Assembly (NCBI GenBank): GCA_903813345.2
Contig: CAIIXF020000005.1
Location: 30,261,375 to 30,321,374 of the forward strand
DNA: 60,000 nucleotides
Direction of reading: 5' to 3'
Origin: Owenia fusiformis
Lineage: Eukaryota; Annelida; Polychaeta; Sabellida; Oweniidae
The position numbers and the translations under genes were made by a program. A model generated the notes under the pieces. The model was not told the origin of the DNA. It searched no databases and saw nothing but the letters and a program-made list of their open reading frames with translations. Each line of letters begins with the position of its first letter. The stretch's first letter is position 1. Below are positions 37,901-45,340 of this stretch, one piece after another.

Positions 37901-38484
37901 CGATAAACTCAACAGGCATCCCACAACAGCCTATGAACACTGGAAATATCCCTCAACAACCCATGAACACTGGAAATATCCCACAACAGCCTATGAACAC
38001 TGGAAATATCCCACAACAGCCTATGAACACTGGAAATATCCCACAACAGCCTATGAACACTGGAAATATCCCACAACAGCCTATGAACACTGGAAATATC
38101 CCACAACAGCCTATGAACACTGGAAATATCCCACAACAGCCTATGAACACTGGAAATATCCCACAACAACCTATGAACACTGGAAATATCCCCCAACAAC
38201 CATTGAATCCAGGAAATATCCCAAAACAACCGCTGAACACTGGAAATATTCCCCAACAAGCATTAAACACTGGAAATATTCAGCAACAATCTGTGAATGG
38301 TACATTGCCTCATCAGCAAGTACAACAAGCACAGCAGCAACAAGTACAGCAGCAACAACAACAAGTACAGCAGCAACAACAACAAGTACAGCAGCAACAA
38401 CAACAAGTACAGCAGCAACAACAAGTACAACAGCAGCCTATATCAGGACAATTAACTTCATCAGTCCATATACAAGACACCTAG
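7761..38484 (+). CDS. WNK: WNK-family serine/threonine protein kinase, 5'-partial, 20 exons
   Basis: WNK kinases sense chloride and osmotic state and phosphorylate SPAK/OSR1, which control NKCC and KCC cotransporters. Exons joined here: 7761-7936, 8146-8366, 8922-9079, 9361-9449, 15740-15837, 16125-16279, 16603-16969, 19486-19562, 21799-21894, 24576-25037, 25903-26095, 26531-26610, 28712-28741, 29235-29315, 29718-30100, 30934-31162, 31326-31562, 31755-35396, 36371-36492, 36810-38484. Total 8571 nt (2856 aa plus stop); all junction phases agree, which supports the model. Seen in order: kinase from [10 protein letters not shown] to the C-lobe (aa 1-225), first CCT-like domain (about 255-335), Gln-rich linkers, second CCT-like domain (about 890-1000), three RFxV/I-like motifs, coiled coil (about 2300) and a decapeptide repeat (about 2669-2790). 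The glycine loop and the WNK-specific relocated Lys are missing; no upstream exon was recognised in 1-7760. Exons 8-15 and exon 18 rest on open frame plus splice sites more than on homology. Confidence 0.96.
8146..8366 (+). CDS. WNK: WNK exon: catalytic loop and DLG segment
   Basis: Starts after ATTTTAG and ends before GTAAGTG. Encodes [18 protein letters not shown], the catalytic loop HRDLKCDN, the metal-binding DLG (WNKs use DLG for DFG) and SFAKSVIG of the activation loop. The DLGLATL stretch contains the leucines known in WNK1 to line the inhibitory chloride site, so chloride sensing is expected to be kept (inference). Confidence 0.97.
8655..8721. repeat. About 22-bp triplicated tandem repeat
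   Basis: Three units of TCAACACTAGCTCTATA-type sequence lie in the WNK intron about 200 bp before the exon at 8922. Small minisatellite; no function evident. Confidence 0.8.
8922..9079 (+). CDS. WNK: WNK exon: activation loop P+1 and alpha-F region
   Basis: Acceptor TTTTAAG, donor GTAAGT. The first two bases complete the Gly codon of [11 protein letters not shown]. Encodes [20 protein letters not shown] and the following [15 protein letters not shown], a near-invariant WNK signature. Confidence 0.97.
9361..9449 (+). CDS. WNK: WNK exon: kinase C-lobe
   Basis: Acceptor TTTCCAG, donor GTATGT. Encodes [20 protein letters not shown] and then [10 protein letters not shown]. Ends in phase 2, leaving an AG that joins the next exon 6.3 kb downstream to make Arg. 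Confidence 0.95.
10510..10813. repeat. 43-bp minisatellite, about 7 copies
   Basis: Unit contains GGTGTAAAATAGTTGTACAT followed by GCACATTGGCATATGCATTCAAT, with a period close to 43 bp. The 43-bp period gives frame-shifted short open frames on the minus strand that are not genes. Confidence 0.88.
10948..11163. repeat. About 130-bp imperfect tandem duplication
   Basis: ATATTTGTTTAACATCAGGA-type sequence through AAATATTGGCAC occurs at 10948-11033 and again at 11078-11163 with scattered differences. Intronic. Confidence 0.8.
14303..14444 (+). mobile_element. GTGGTGACAT-family short repeat, copy 2
   Basis: Starts TTTTTATGTCACCACCAAGA and ends near GGTGGTGATATTTATCATGT, with a degraded interior. 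Sense orientation within the WNK intron. Confidence 0.7.
14583..14675. repeat. Hairpin with 36-bp arms
   Basis: Left arm 14583-14618 begins AATAACGTCATTTC; right arm 14640-14675 is its reverse complement with about four mismatches. The loop is 21 nt. It could be a minimal inverted-repeat element. Confidence 0.85.
15120..15739 (+). repeat. 119-bp tandem array of acceptor plus exon-start copies upstream of WNK exon 5
   Basis: Four clear units have TTCC(A/G)G followed by ATATACTGTTAAAGAC at 15261, 15380, 15499 and 15618 (period 119). The genuine exon start follows at 15740. A more decayed copy lies near 15130. Units carry the polypyrimidine/AG acceptor and about 30 nt matching the exon start, then diverge. 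Midway through each unit is a second TATTTTCCAG acceptor-like motif. Confidence 0.9.
15740..15837 (+). CDS. WNK: WNK exon: end of kinase domain
   Basis: Acceptor TTTTCCAG, donor GTGAGC. With the preceding AG it encodes [20 protein letters not shown] and then [13 protein letters not shown], matching the RDLLxHxFFAED end of WNK kinase domains. The first about 30 nt are also present in each unit of the upstream tandem array; the two recurrent differences (GTC/GTT and TTA/CTA) are synonymous. Confidence 0.95.
16125..16279 (+). CDS. WNK: WNK exon: first CCT/PF2-like domain, N-terminal part
   Basis: Acceptor CCAACTAG, donor GTAAAT. Encodes [20 protein letters not shown] then [20 protein letters not shown], the autoinhibitory PF2/CCT1-type domain just after the WNK kinase. 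Confidence 0.95.
16337..16462 (+). mobile_element. GTGGTGACAT-family short repeat, copy 3
   Basis: Starts TTTTTATGTCACCACCAAAA and ends TGGTGGTGACATTTTGCATG, then TTAATGCCTTGTT. It nearly fills the 323-bp intron between WNK exons at 16279 and 16603, in sense orientation, so intron size here is largely this insertion. Confidence 0.82.
16603..16969 (+). CDS. WNK: WNK exon: rest of first CCT-like domain and Thr/Gln-rich linker
   Basis: Acceptor TGTTTAAG, donor GTATGT. Starts [20 protein letters not shown] (continuing MVKSGF of PF2), then a Lys/Glu-rich basic stretch and a low-complexity Thr/Ser/Gln/Ala segment. Ends in phase 1. Confidence 0.93.
16970..19485. other. WNK intron with an inverted-repeat element
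   Basis: 2.5-kb intron. It contains an element of about 1.06 kb at 17201-18264. No additional exon was recognised. Confidence 0.6.
17201..18264. mobile_element. Inverted-repeat element of about 1.06 kb in WNK intron
   Basis: Outer ends AAAGTCTTGGACGCC and GGCGTCCAAGACTTT are inverted copies. A second inverted pair lies further in: GGGTCCCTGCCACCCGGAAC near 17354 and its complement near 18092. The outer arms are partially complementary over roughly 160 bp. No recognisable transposase. Confidence 0.75.
19486..19562 (+). CDS. WNK: WNK exon: short linker exon
   Basis: Acceptor GTATTTTAG, donor GTTTGT. Encodes [20 protein letters not shown] then MLQYTQ; phases fit both neighbours. Supported by splice signals and frame, not by a named domain. 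Confidence 0.82.
19858..20049. mobile_element. TIR element with ACAGT(A)AAACC-type ends
   Basis: Left end ACAGTGTAACCTTTAAATCC and right end GGATTAGACAGGTTTTACTG, then T, are imperfect inverted repeats. The interior repeats GTGAACAC(C/T) phrases. Related ends occur at 24099, 47099 and 58597. Confidence 0.65.
20496..20886. mobile_element. CAGTGATCTC-ended element, copy 1
   Basis: Ends CAGTGATCTCCCCAG and GAGATCACTG are inverted repeats. The interior has repeated GCACCCACTTGA(A/G)AA phrases. A shorter copy lies at 26275-26463 and a relic at about 48436-48563. Confidence 0.78.
20897..21562. mobile_element. TA-flanked inverted-repeat element (mariner-like MITE)
   Basis: Arms of about 130 bp are inverted copies: the left begins GTACCCCACACAAGTTTTTG and the right ends with the complement. 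Both sides are bounded by TA, compatible with Tc1/mariner-type insertion. It sits about 10 bp from the preceding CAGTGATCTC element, in the intron before exon 21799. No coding capacity. Confidence 0.82.
21799..21894 (+). CDS. WNK: WNK exon: Gln/Tyr-rich linker
   Basis: Acceptor TATTTCAG, donor GTATGT. 32 codons, phase 0-0: [20 protein letters not shown] then [13 protein letters not shown] cassette exon that could be skipped without frame change. Confidence 0.85.
21895..24575. other. WNK intron with a 189-bp tandem duplication
   Basis: 2.7-kb AT-rich intron; nothing exon-like was recognised. The only structured part is the duplication at 24099-24490 just before the next exon. Confidence 0.6.
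24099..24490. repeat. 189-bp tandem duplication of an ACAGTAAAACC-ended element
   Basis: AGTAAAACCTATGCAGTCAA starts at 24101 and again at 24290. Each copy ends in a GGTT(C/T)TACTGTA motif that inverts the start, so each copy is a small TIR element. The tandem arrangement shares the TCA(G)T spacer. Confidence 0.85.
24576..25037 (+). CDS. WNK: WNK exon: Gly/Pro/Ser-rich linker
   Basis: Acceptor ACTGTAG, donor GTGTGT. 154 codons, phase 0-0, Gly/Ser/Pro-rich with several RxxS-type phosphosite-like motifs ([24 protein letters not shown]). Probably disordered. No named domain. Confidence 0.88.
25903..26095 (+). CDS. WNK: WNK exon: LQ(A/T)GG-repeat linker
   Basis: Acceptor TACTTTTAG, donor GTATTA. 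Encodes a Gln/Leu-rich stretch with a short repeat GGLQ(A/T)GGLQAGGLQ followed by [16 protein letters not shown]. Ends in phase 1. Confidence 0.85.
26275..26463. mobile_element. CAGTGATCTC-family element, copy 2
   Basis: Runs from TGTGATCTCCCCAGCATTAA to GGAAATCACTG, sharing the GTGGGCACAGCACCCACCTG interior with the copy at 20496 but shorter. It lies 67 bp before the WNK exon at 26531. Confidence 0.78.
26531..26610 (+). CDS. WNK: WNK exon: linker beginning [10 protein letters not shown]
   Basis: Acceptor GATATTCTAG, donor GTAAGA. Completes a Gly codon, then [20 protein letters not shown] and QLQQTQ. Phase 1 to 0. Confidence 0.87.
27250..28372. mobile_element. CCCATCGAAC-ended element with (TCCG)n and tandem GGCCATTTT units
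   Basis: Ends CCCATCGAAC and GTTCGATGGG are perfect inverted repeats. Next to the left end is a (TCCG)n tract (27286-27350). The interior has about five 135-190 bp units, each with CTCGAAAAGTAGTGGAGCGA, CATGGCACACTGTCTAATGA and one or more AAAATGGCGGCCATTTT-like near-palindromes. An inverted relative lies at 51305-51968. In the WNK intron before 28712. Confidence 0.85.
28712..28741 (+). CDS. WNK: Candidate 30-nt WNK microexon
   Basis: Thirty bases between CCCTTTCAG and GTACAT encode [10 protein letters not shown] in frame (phase 0-0) with both neighbours. The peptide suits the linker composition. The acceptor is good and the donor weak, and skipping it would keep the frame, so it may be alternative or false. 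Confidence 0.5.
29235..29315 (+). CDS. WNK: WNK exon: polyglutamine
   Basis: Acceptor CCTATACAG, donor GTTTGA. 27 codons, mostly Gln ([20 protein letters not shown], then QQKQPQQ), phase 0-0. A CAA/CAG mix, so not a pure CAG tract. Confidence 0.82.
29369..29492 (+). mobile_element. GTGGTGACAT-family short repeat, copy 4
   Basis: Begins TTTTTATGTGGCCATCAGAA and ends GCAGGTGATGACATTTTGCATG. In the short intron between 29315 and 29718, sense orientation. Confidence 0.72.
29718..30100 (+). CDS. WNK: WNK exon: Gln-rich segment with GQ(Q/M) repeats
   Basis: Acceptor TTGTTAACAG, donor GTAACT. Encodes [20 protein letters not shown]-type repeats, then a Pro/Gln linker and SLSQRDR whose last Arg is split (AG|T gives Ser after splicing: RDSDTGTD). 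Leads into the second CCT-like domain. Confidence 0.9.
30272..30845. mobile_element. hAT-like element with AACCGGTTAACCG-rich ends
   Basis: Ends GAGGTGTCAA..AACCGGTTAACCG and CGGTTAACCGGTTAA..TTGACACCAC are inverted. ATATGTTGTA occurs at both edges (30262-30271 and 30846-30855) as an apparent target duplication. The interior has a tandem repeat of about 133 bp with CAAACATCCAATCAGCAACT and TTCCCGCGCTTACTT. No transposase; non-autonomous. In the WNK intron 30101-30933. Confidence 0.8.
30934..31162 (+). CDS. WNK: WNK exon: second CCT-like domain, N-terminal part
   Basis: Acceptor TTATTCCAG, donor GTAAGA. Basic lead ([20 protein letters not shown]), then [20 protein letters not shown] and [20 protein letters not shown]. 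The VxCQLET..xVTFKFDxxxDxPxEIA pattern is that of WNK PF2/CCT2-type domains. Confidence 0.95.
31326..31562 (+). CDS. WNK: WNK exon: end of second CCT-like domain
   Basis: Acceptor TGTTGAAG, donor GTTTGA. Encodes [20 protein letters not shown] and a helix-rich Lys/Glu segment, then [14 protein letters not shown] with an RRTVS phosphosite-like motif. Phase 0-0. Confidence 0.93.
31755..35396 (+). CDS. WNK: WNK giant exon (1214 codons) with SPAK/OSR1 docking motifs
   Basis: Acceptor TCTTGCAG, donor GTATGT, phase 0-0. Contains KFLV (31881-31892, in [12 protein letters not shown]), a Gln/Met-rich block (about 32400-32900), KFTV (33687-33698, in [14 protein letters not shown]) and RFHI (33915-33926, in [14 protein letters not shown]). 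SPAK/OSR1 CCT domains bind RFx(V/I); only RFHI keeps Arg, while the other two have Lys but share the SPV tail. A Lys/Asp/Pro-rich acidic linker lies between. From about 34150 the protein changes to Ser/Pro/Tyr-rich sequence with a Cys-rich patch ([17 protein letters not shown]) that I do not recognise. Confidence 0.93.
35397..36370. other. WNK intron
   Basis: About 1 kb AT-rich intron between phase-0 exons; nothing structured was noticed. Read-through at the 35396 donor would meet a stop two codons later. Confidence 0.7.
36371..36492 (+). CDS. WNK: WNK exon: short acidic linker
   Basis: Acceptor TCCATTTCAG, donor GTTAGT. Encodes [20 protein letters not shown] then [20 protein letters not shown]. 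Ends in phase 2 (AG) to form Arg with the next exon. Confidence 0.88.
36810..38484 (+). CDS. WNK: WNK terminal exon: coiled coil and decapeptide-repeat tail
   Basis: Acceptor TTATTACAG; stop TAG at 38482-38484. Opens [20 protein letters not shown], a coiled coil like the C-terminal WNK dimerisation/HQ region. A disordered part follows, then MP(M)PSGN-type repeats, 12 units of [10 protein letters not shown]-type decapeptide (37921-38280) and a VQQQQQQ tract to the C-terminus (QDT). The 30-bp unit keeps all frames open, producing long spurious open frames on both strands. Confidence 0.93.
37921..38280 (+). repeat. 30-bp coding minisatellite, 12 units
   Basis: CCACAACAGCCTATGAACAC plus TGGAAATATC repeats 12 times. 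The middle units are nearly identical and the last three diverge ([23 protein letters not shown]). This implies recent homogenisation or expansion and likely length polymorphism. Confidence 0.97.
38282..38440 (+). repeat. CAA/CAG tract with GTA punctuation
   Basis: Units of CAAGTACAGCAGCAACAACA encode V followed by 5-7 Gln, tandemly repeated in the WNK C-terminus. Confidence 0.9.
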
Positions 38485-40513
38485 TAGCACAAATATATCT
38501 TAATCAATTCAGATTTGTAGATGAAAATACTTAATGACTTATGACAGTATACATATAAATGATTGTATTTAGCCTGTTCATATTTTGCCGATAAGATATT
38601 TATTCCAATTTAAACTTCAAAAAATGTTTTTCAAAGTCATACATATTCGTATTGATCAATAGTAAAAGAGACTTCAAAATGGTATAATCATCACTGACTA
38701 AAAGACAGATTTGTATGATATTTGTTTTGCAATGCACAGTAATAGCAGATAAACACTTGATATTTGATTTAACAGAGGCAAGTCTTGAACCTTAACACAG
38801 AGGGGGAGGGGGTGTAGTTGAATCCTTATTCATAGTGTAATGTTAAGATGGGGCTATTTGTTCCAAGGAGCTGACCCATTGATATGGTATGACATGGGGA
38901 CTATACGACTAGTCAAAGATGTTTTGTATTAGGGAAACATTTTTTTGGAAAAGCTACATTTGTGTATGTTGATGGTAGTGTAACTGAAGTTAAGAGTATT
39001 TTTGTACAAGTATCTTCTAGTGGACACCTGTCAACCTCTTGTGACAGGATTTTAATAATCAAAAATTTCCAAAATTGTGAAACTTTTTCAAAATTATACA
39101 TATTTTTTATTTCTGCAGGTGTTGAATTTGGTCTACTAGTTTCAAAATTCATGTTGACATATATAGTTTAATACCATTTATAGTAATAGAAGTTCTTTGA
39201 TCTTGGGTTAAAAATATTTTTTGAGGTTGAAAGGTCTGCAGTGGAAGAAACTGCCTTGTGTAATATGAAAACTTAGCTAAATTAGACAAACTTTAACTAT
39301 TCCTTGCTAATCAGTATTTGTGCTATTGGGCTGTGCATCGGAAGAGTTAAACTCATAGGAATGTTATGAACAGTCTAACACACAGCCCCAGAAATGCCTC
39401 AAACTGAGGTGGACTCCATTCATTTATATATGCCAGTTGGCCATATTCTTTGGGCTGTGAGTTGGACTGATCAAAAAATCGGGACAAACTTGGGAGATTA
39501 AGAGTATGGCTTCAAATGGAAGTGTTTCATAGTGGTATTATCGCTTGTGTGTAGTCTTGTATATTGATTGATTGATGATTGATGAATGCATGCTAGCAGA
39601 CTTGCAATATTTTCAACCAATTACATGTGATAATACTGATCTGCTCTGAATGCCATTTCAATCCATGCTCGTATATTGTGTTAGCTTGAAATGAAAGTAC
39701 AATCCGAGGATTGCATTAAATTGCTTAATCAATGTCTGAGTTTTCCTCAATATCTTGGTGCCAGCCCAAATATAGCAAATGTATCTAGTAAAGGTACACA
39801 TATTGTACATGTATTGTTGTATATAGAATTAAGCTATTTATATATTCTGTACAAGGAAAGGTATTATAAAATGATAACATGCCAAAAGAAATTGTGAAAT
39901 GAATGTGGAATGTTGATGGATTGACTTTGTGTGAAACATCTTTCTTTATTGGAGTGTCAAAACAGCTCTTTTCACATTATAGTGTATTAACAGCTCTTTT
40001 CACATGAACATTGCAGCTCATTTTTCTATCTAATACAATTGTGATGGTGGTAGTGAGATTTCAATTTTTTAATTCTGATAGCTGAAAGTGTACTTGATTT
40101 CCAGAATATTCCATGCTGTTTATCAAAGAATTTTATAAACTTGTCAAACACATCTCTTAACCTGAATAGTAGTCTAGTATTAACCCCCTGTATTTTTCTA
40201 TTGGTCAGCTGAAGTCCTTCTTGTTTTCTTTAAATATAATTCAAAATGAGCTTGATAGAATGCAATAGTATTTTGTGAATTTCAAAGACTCTGAGTGATA
40301 TTAAAAGTATTTCCAATACAGTATAATAGTCAGTCAAAAGTTAATAATGTTGAATTTTGAAACATTGGATCAGTTTCTGTATTTTGGTATATGAGTCAAG
40401 GTCAATCTTTATATTTCCAGCTCATAATTGATTTCACCTCAGATTGAAACTATCCCTCCCTCTAAAATTGAATTTAGGATTTGTTGATTTTCATCAAATT
40501 AAAAGTAATTTTT
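38485..40513. other. WNK 3'UTR / intergenic
   Basis: Follows the WNK stop. AT-rich with no convincing gene; the short open frames have no recognisable domains. No poly(A) site could be assigned with confidence; AATAAA hexamers occur at about 42079 and 43258, after the repeat elements. Confidence 0.6.
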
Positions 40514-40550
40514 AGCTCACATGGTGAGCTTTTGCAATCGCTCACTTGTC

Positions 40551-40581
<31 letters not shown>

Positions 40582-42033
40582 CTGTCTGTCCGTCAACAAT
40601 AGTGGCACGTTTTAAAACCTCTGTCGATAGGATTCCTGTTAGAAAACTCCCCTATGACTCCTGGTTCAAAAGCTCGCCTATTTTCAAAATGGCCGCCATT
40701 TTTGTCTCGCGAAATTCACTTTTGACTGGCACGTTTTAAAACCTCTGTCGATAGGATTCCTGTTTTAAGTTATTTCTGTTCAACATCAATACAGAAAACT
40801 CCCCTATGACTCCTGGTTCAAAAGCTCGCCTATTTCCAAAATGGCCGCCATTTTTGTCTTGCGAAATTCACTTTTGACCCATTTCCTAGCTTTACAAATA
40901 ATTTCAGGTGTCCTACATTGTAAAAATCTGTGTCAATATAAAGAGTAGATATATGAAATAATTTTGTTACATAAAATCAGCGAAAAATTATATCTATTTT
41001 TTTATTTTCAGCCATTTTAGTTAACATTGATTTGTCCATCTGGCTTGTGAAATCCACTTTTCCGTCAACAACAGTGGCACGTTTTAAAACCTCTGTCGAT
41101 AGGATTCCTGTTTTAGGTTATTTCTGTCAACATCAATACAGAAAACTCCCCTAGGACTCCTGGCTCAAAAGCTCGCCTATTTTCAAAATGGCCGCCATTT
41201 TTGTCTCGCGAAATTCACTTTTGACCTATTTCCTAGCTTTACAAATAATTTCAAGTGTCCTACATTGTAAAAATCCATGTCAATGTAAAGAGTAGATGTA
41301 TGAAATAATTTTGTTACGAAAAATCAGCAAAAAATTATATCCATTTTTTTTTATTTTCAGCCATTTTAGTTAACATTGATTTGTCCATCTGTCTCGCAAA
41401 ATCCACTTTTGGACCATTTGCCTTAAACCCTCTGTCGATAGGATTCCTGTTTTTAGTTAATTTTGTTCAACATCAATACAAAAAAATCTCCTATGACTCT
41501 TGGTTCAAAAGCTCGCCTATTTTCAAAATGGTCACCATTCTTGTCTCGCGAAATTCACTTTTGGCCCATTTCCTAGCTTTACAAATAATTCCAGCTGTCT
41601 TGCATTGTAAAAAGCCATGTCACTGTGAAGAGTAGTTGTATGAAATAATTTTGTTACAAAAAATCGGCAAAATATTATATCAGTTTTTTTTATTTTCAGC
41701 CATTTTAGTTATCATTGATTCGACCATCTGTCAGTCCAAAAAAGTGGCAAGTTTTAAACCTCTGTTAAAATAATTTTGTTCAACATCAATAAAGAAAAAA
41801 AACCTGTGACTCCTGCTTCAAAATCTCGCTTAATTTCAAAATGGCCACCATTTTTGTCTGGGAAATTCACTTTTGGCCCATTTCCTAGCTTTACAAATAA
41901 GTTCAGGTGTCCTGCATTGTAAAAAGCCATGTCTTTGTAAAGAGTAGTTGTATGAAATAATTTTGTCACAAAAAATCTGCAAAAAATTATACCCGTCTTT
42001 TTTATTTTCACTTTTGAGCAACACCATGTGAGC
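40514..42033. mobile_element. AGCTCACATGGTG-ended element with (TCTG/TCCG)n and about 340-bp internal repeats
   Basis: Ends AGCTCACATGGTG and CACCATGTGAGC are inverted repeats. A TCTG/TCCG tract (about 40548-40592) lies near the left end. The interior has about five units with CTCTGTCGATAGGATTCCTG, TTTCAAAATGGCCGCCATTT and CATTTCCTAGCTTTACAAAT. The architecture matches the CCCATCGAAC elements. From memory, similar AGCTCAC..GAGCTTTTG repeats are common in bivalve and gastropod genomes. Confidence 0.85.
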
Positions 42034-42800
42034 CCAGTACCCACGGTACTAATTTTTCTTTAGAAAATTATAGAAGTCAATAAACTCCTATTGTACATTT
42101 ATTCAGTTCTATCCAAATATGAATATTACAATTTATGGGGGTGTATATAGATATCTTGACCTTGACCCTTAAAATGTCTGCTATCTGGTAAGGTATGTGG
42201 TAAAGATGAGATATATATGGTGTATATAATTTTGAATCCAAAGTATTTTATTTTAAAATGTGTACAGAATGTATATAAGAAGGGCTTTAAATGAAGCATG
42301 TTTGGAAAAGTATGATAATTTTGAAATGGAAATTGTTGTAAATATTGAAAACATCAATTAAAATTAAAAATACCACTACTTCTAATGAATTAATATTACA
42401 CCAGACTTGGTATTTATATCAGTGTTCAAAGATTTTGAAGTTCAGTTTTATTTTGGAATCTTGTAATTTGTAAATGTAGACATTAGCACAGTATGAATCT
42501 CATCTATTAATTGGACTGTGTTCGTATAAAAGGTCATAGTGGAATTTCTACATTATGTGGGCTTAGAATAATATCCGAGAGACAATTCCAAAGTTCATTG
42601 AAAATTTCATTCAGGTAATTTTCTCTCTAGAACTGGTTTATGATAATTTCATCATCAACTTTATTTTATATCTAAATTCACAACCAAAATGGCTTTTAAT
42701 TATGTTCAAGTTAAGCTTTCCTCTCTTTGCATCAGTATTGCTGTTTTCTTTTTTGTTTGTATTTAAAAGTGGTGCTTGTCTGTATCAGTTCCACATTAAA

Positions 42801-43235
42801 TTGATTATTTCAACTCCGCTTTGAGTTAATTATTTCAACTCCACTTTGAGTTAATCATTTCAGTTCGACTTTGAGCTGATCGTTTCAACTCTACTTTGAG
42901 TTAATCATTTCAGTTCCACTTCGAGTTAATCATATCAGTTCCACTTTGAGCTGATCATTTCAGTTCCACTTAGAGCTGATCATTTCAGCTCCACTTTGAG
43001 CTGATCATATCAGTTCCACTTTGAGCTGATCATTTCAGCTCCACTTTGAGTTGATCATTTCAGTTCCACTTTGAGCTGATCATTTCAGCTCCACTTTGAG
43101 CTGATCATATCAGTTCCACTTTGAGCTGATCATTTCAGCTCCACTTTGAGCTGATCATATCAGTTCCACTTTGAGCTGATCATTTCAGCTCCACTTTGAG
43201 TTCATCATATCAGTTCCACTTTGAGCTGATCATTT
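42801..43235. repeat. 25-bp minisatellite, about 17 copies
   Basis: Unit CCACTTTGAGCTGATCATTT plus CAGCT/CAGTT; alternating CATTT and CATAT variants suggest a 50-bp higher-order unit. There are no unique spacers, so it is a satellite and not a CRISPR array. Confidence 0.95.
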
Positions 43236-43742
43236 ATGTTCAAGGTGATTGTGACAAATAAATTGCAGTATGAAAAAAAGTATTTAATAAAAAGGTAATA
43301 AAAAAGAAAATGAATTGCTAACATTGTGTTTTGTACAATATTTAATAATATATTAGATAGCCTGCCATGCCCAAGTGCTTGACACTATAACTTTACTTCT
43401 AGTGTCCACAATATTACATTCTTAATACTAAGTGTCATAGATACACATGAAATGTCATTGCTTTTATTTACATGCCTACTGTTACATCATATCCGAGTGT
43501 CCTAGTCTTTCAAAATGCACCAAGATCATAATAGTAAGTTCACTTATATTCAGTCCGAAGATGACAACTCCCAGAATTTCTTTATTGGAATCCATAAAAT
43601 TCATTTGATCAAATTGTTATAATAAACCTGTACTGCAGTTCATCATTAAAACATTGAACTAATTGATATTCCTGTTAGTCTGTTACCTTTAACCCCCCAT
43701 CCTGCTTCTTTGACCTACTCCCATATATTTGCTATATGGGGA

Positions 43743-44592
43743 CCACCCTATGCAGACAGAGCCTGTGGGAAATATTGGGTGCGGAGCAAATGAGCGGAGG
43801 GTGCGGAGCTAACGGTTATTTTTGAATTTAAATTTGGGATATTTCTGAAACTAAGCCGTTTTGGGACTTCAAATATACCAAGATATGTGTATTTGACACC
43901 AAATATCAATACAATTGTGAAAATAGTAGCGCAATTCATTCTATAGCGACGCAGTGTGCCTTAAACCTTTCCCAGACCTATATATTTTGAAATTATCCTT
44001 TTAATACTGAGTCCCCAGCATTCATAAAAATGGTGTTCAAGGTGCACTATCTATACAAATTATTTTTGCATCTTGGAAGCCAGGCAGTATCTGTGTGATT
44101 TTATAAAAATTCGGAAATGTTCTTCAGATATGAGCCCCTCTAAATATTGGGTGCGGAGCAGCTCCATAAACGTAGCTCCGCACCCAATATTTAGAGGGGC
44201 TCATATCTGAAGAACATTTCCGAATTTTTATAAAATCACACAGATACTGCCTGGCTTCCAAGATGCAAAAATAATTTGCATGGGTAGTGTATCTTGAACA
44301 CCATTTTTTATGAATGCTGGGGACGCAGTATTAAAAGGATAGTCTCAAAATATATAGGTCTGGGAAATGTTTAAGGCATACTGCGTCGCTATAAAATGAA
44401 TTGCACTACTATTTTCACAATTTTATTGATATTTGGTGTCAAATACACATATCTTGGTATATTTGAAGTCCCAAAACGGCTTAGTTTCAGAAATATCCCA
44501 ATTTTAAATTCAAAAATGACCGTTAGCTCCGCACCCTCCGCTCATTTGCGCCGCACCCAATATTTCCCACAGGCTCTGTCTGCATAGGGTGG
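43743..44592. mobile_element. 850-bp foldback element
   Basis: Two arms of about 415 bp are reverse complements meeting near 44168, with ends CCACCCTATGCAGAC and its complement. ATTGGGTGCGGAGC occurs near both outer ends and again on each side of the centre, so the arms carry an internal repeat of their own termini. No coding capacity; clear target duplication not seen. Confidence 0.87.
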
Positions 44593-45221
44593 GGACATGC
44601 CACTAAAAAATCGCTGGAAGTGGGTCTTGTTTTTTTAAAATTACCTTGAAGTGGTTCTATTTTTGAAAGAAAACCCCTAGATGTGGGTCCATTTTTAGAG
44701 AAAAAATCCCTAGATGTGGGTAGATATTTCGAGTCACAGCGGCACCCCCTGTACAAAAATTTGACTTGTACCCCCCACCACTACCTCAAGAGAACAGACT
44801 ACATACATGTTTGGTTAGAATGCTTAGCATTTATTATTAATACATATAATAGATTGTCATATTTTACACAAATCATTTTGCAATAATCTCAATATTGTGT
44901 TTAATTCATCTATTACATAATATACAAATATTGAAGCCGTTGTAATGAACAAGTTTCTTCCTATGTTGAAATCAACCTGTCCTTTGTGTTTTCTCATTGG
45001 TTGCTATAGTAACATACTTTTAGGCACATAAGGTGCTCACAAGAAAATCCATTGCACATGTTATTCCCTAATGCTTAAAAGTGCCTTCATGTTAAATTCC
45101 TGTTAAATCCAGACATATCAGATGGGCAAATGCAGATACATTGTGTGTAACTCTTGTCTAGTCACGTTACAATTTCAATACAATTGAAGTGAAAATTCCA
45201 TTATATTCACACACCATCTAC

Positions 45222-45340
45222 AACAAGGCATTAACATGTAAAGTGTCACCACCTGCCATTTGTTACAGACACCAAATACTGCCCACCAAACACTGCCCAT
45301 TTAAAAGTTGGAGGCTGTAACAGTATGTCGGTGACATAAT
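45222..45340 (-). mobile_element. GTGGTGACAT-family short repeat, copy 5
   Basis: On the minus strand it ends in GGTGGTGACACTTTACATGT and contains GGTGTCTGTAACAAATGGCA. It is downstream of the G6PD stop codons, in the same orientation as G6PD transcription. Confidence 0.78.

Noticed and set aside
37830-38534. 234-codon + frame with YEHWKYP repeats and antisense repeat frames
   Set aside because: The 30-bp unit is divisible by three, so every frame repeats. Only the [10 protein letters not shown] frame connects through the splice site to WNK.
42801-43235. CRISPR-like regular array
   Set aside because: Eukaryotic context, no unique spacers, continuous 25-bp tandem repeat.
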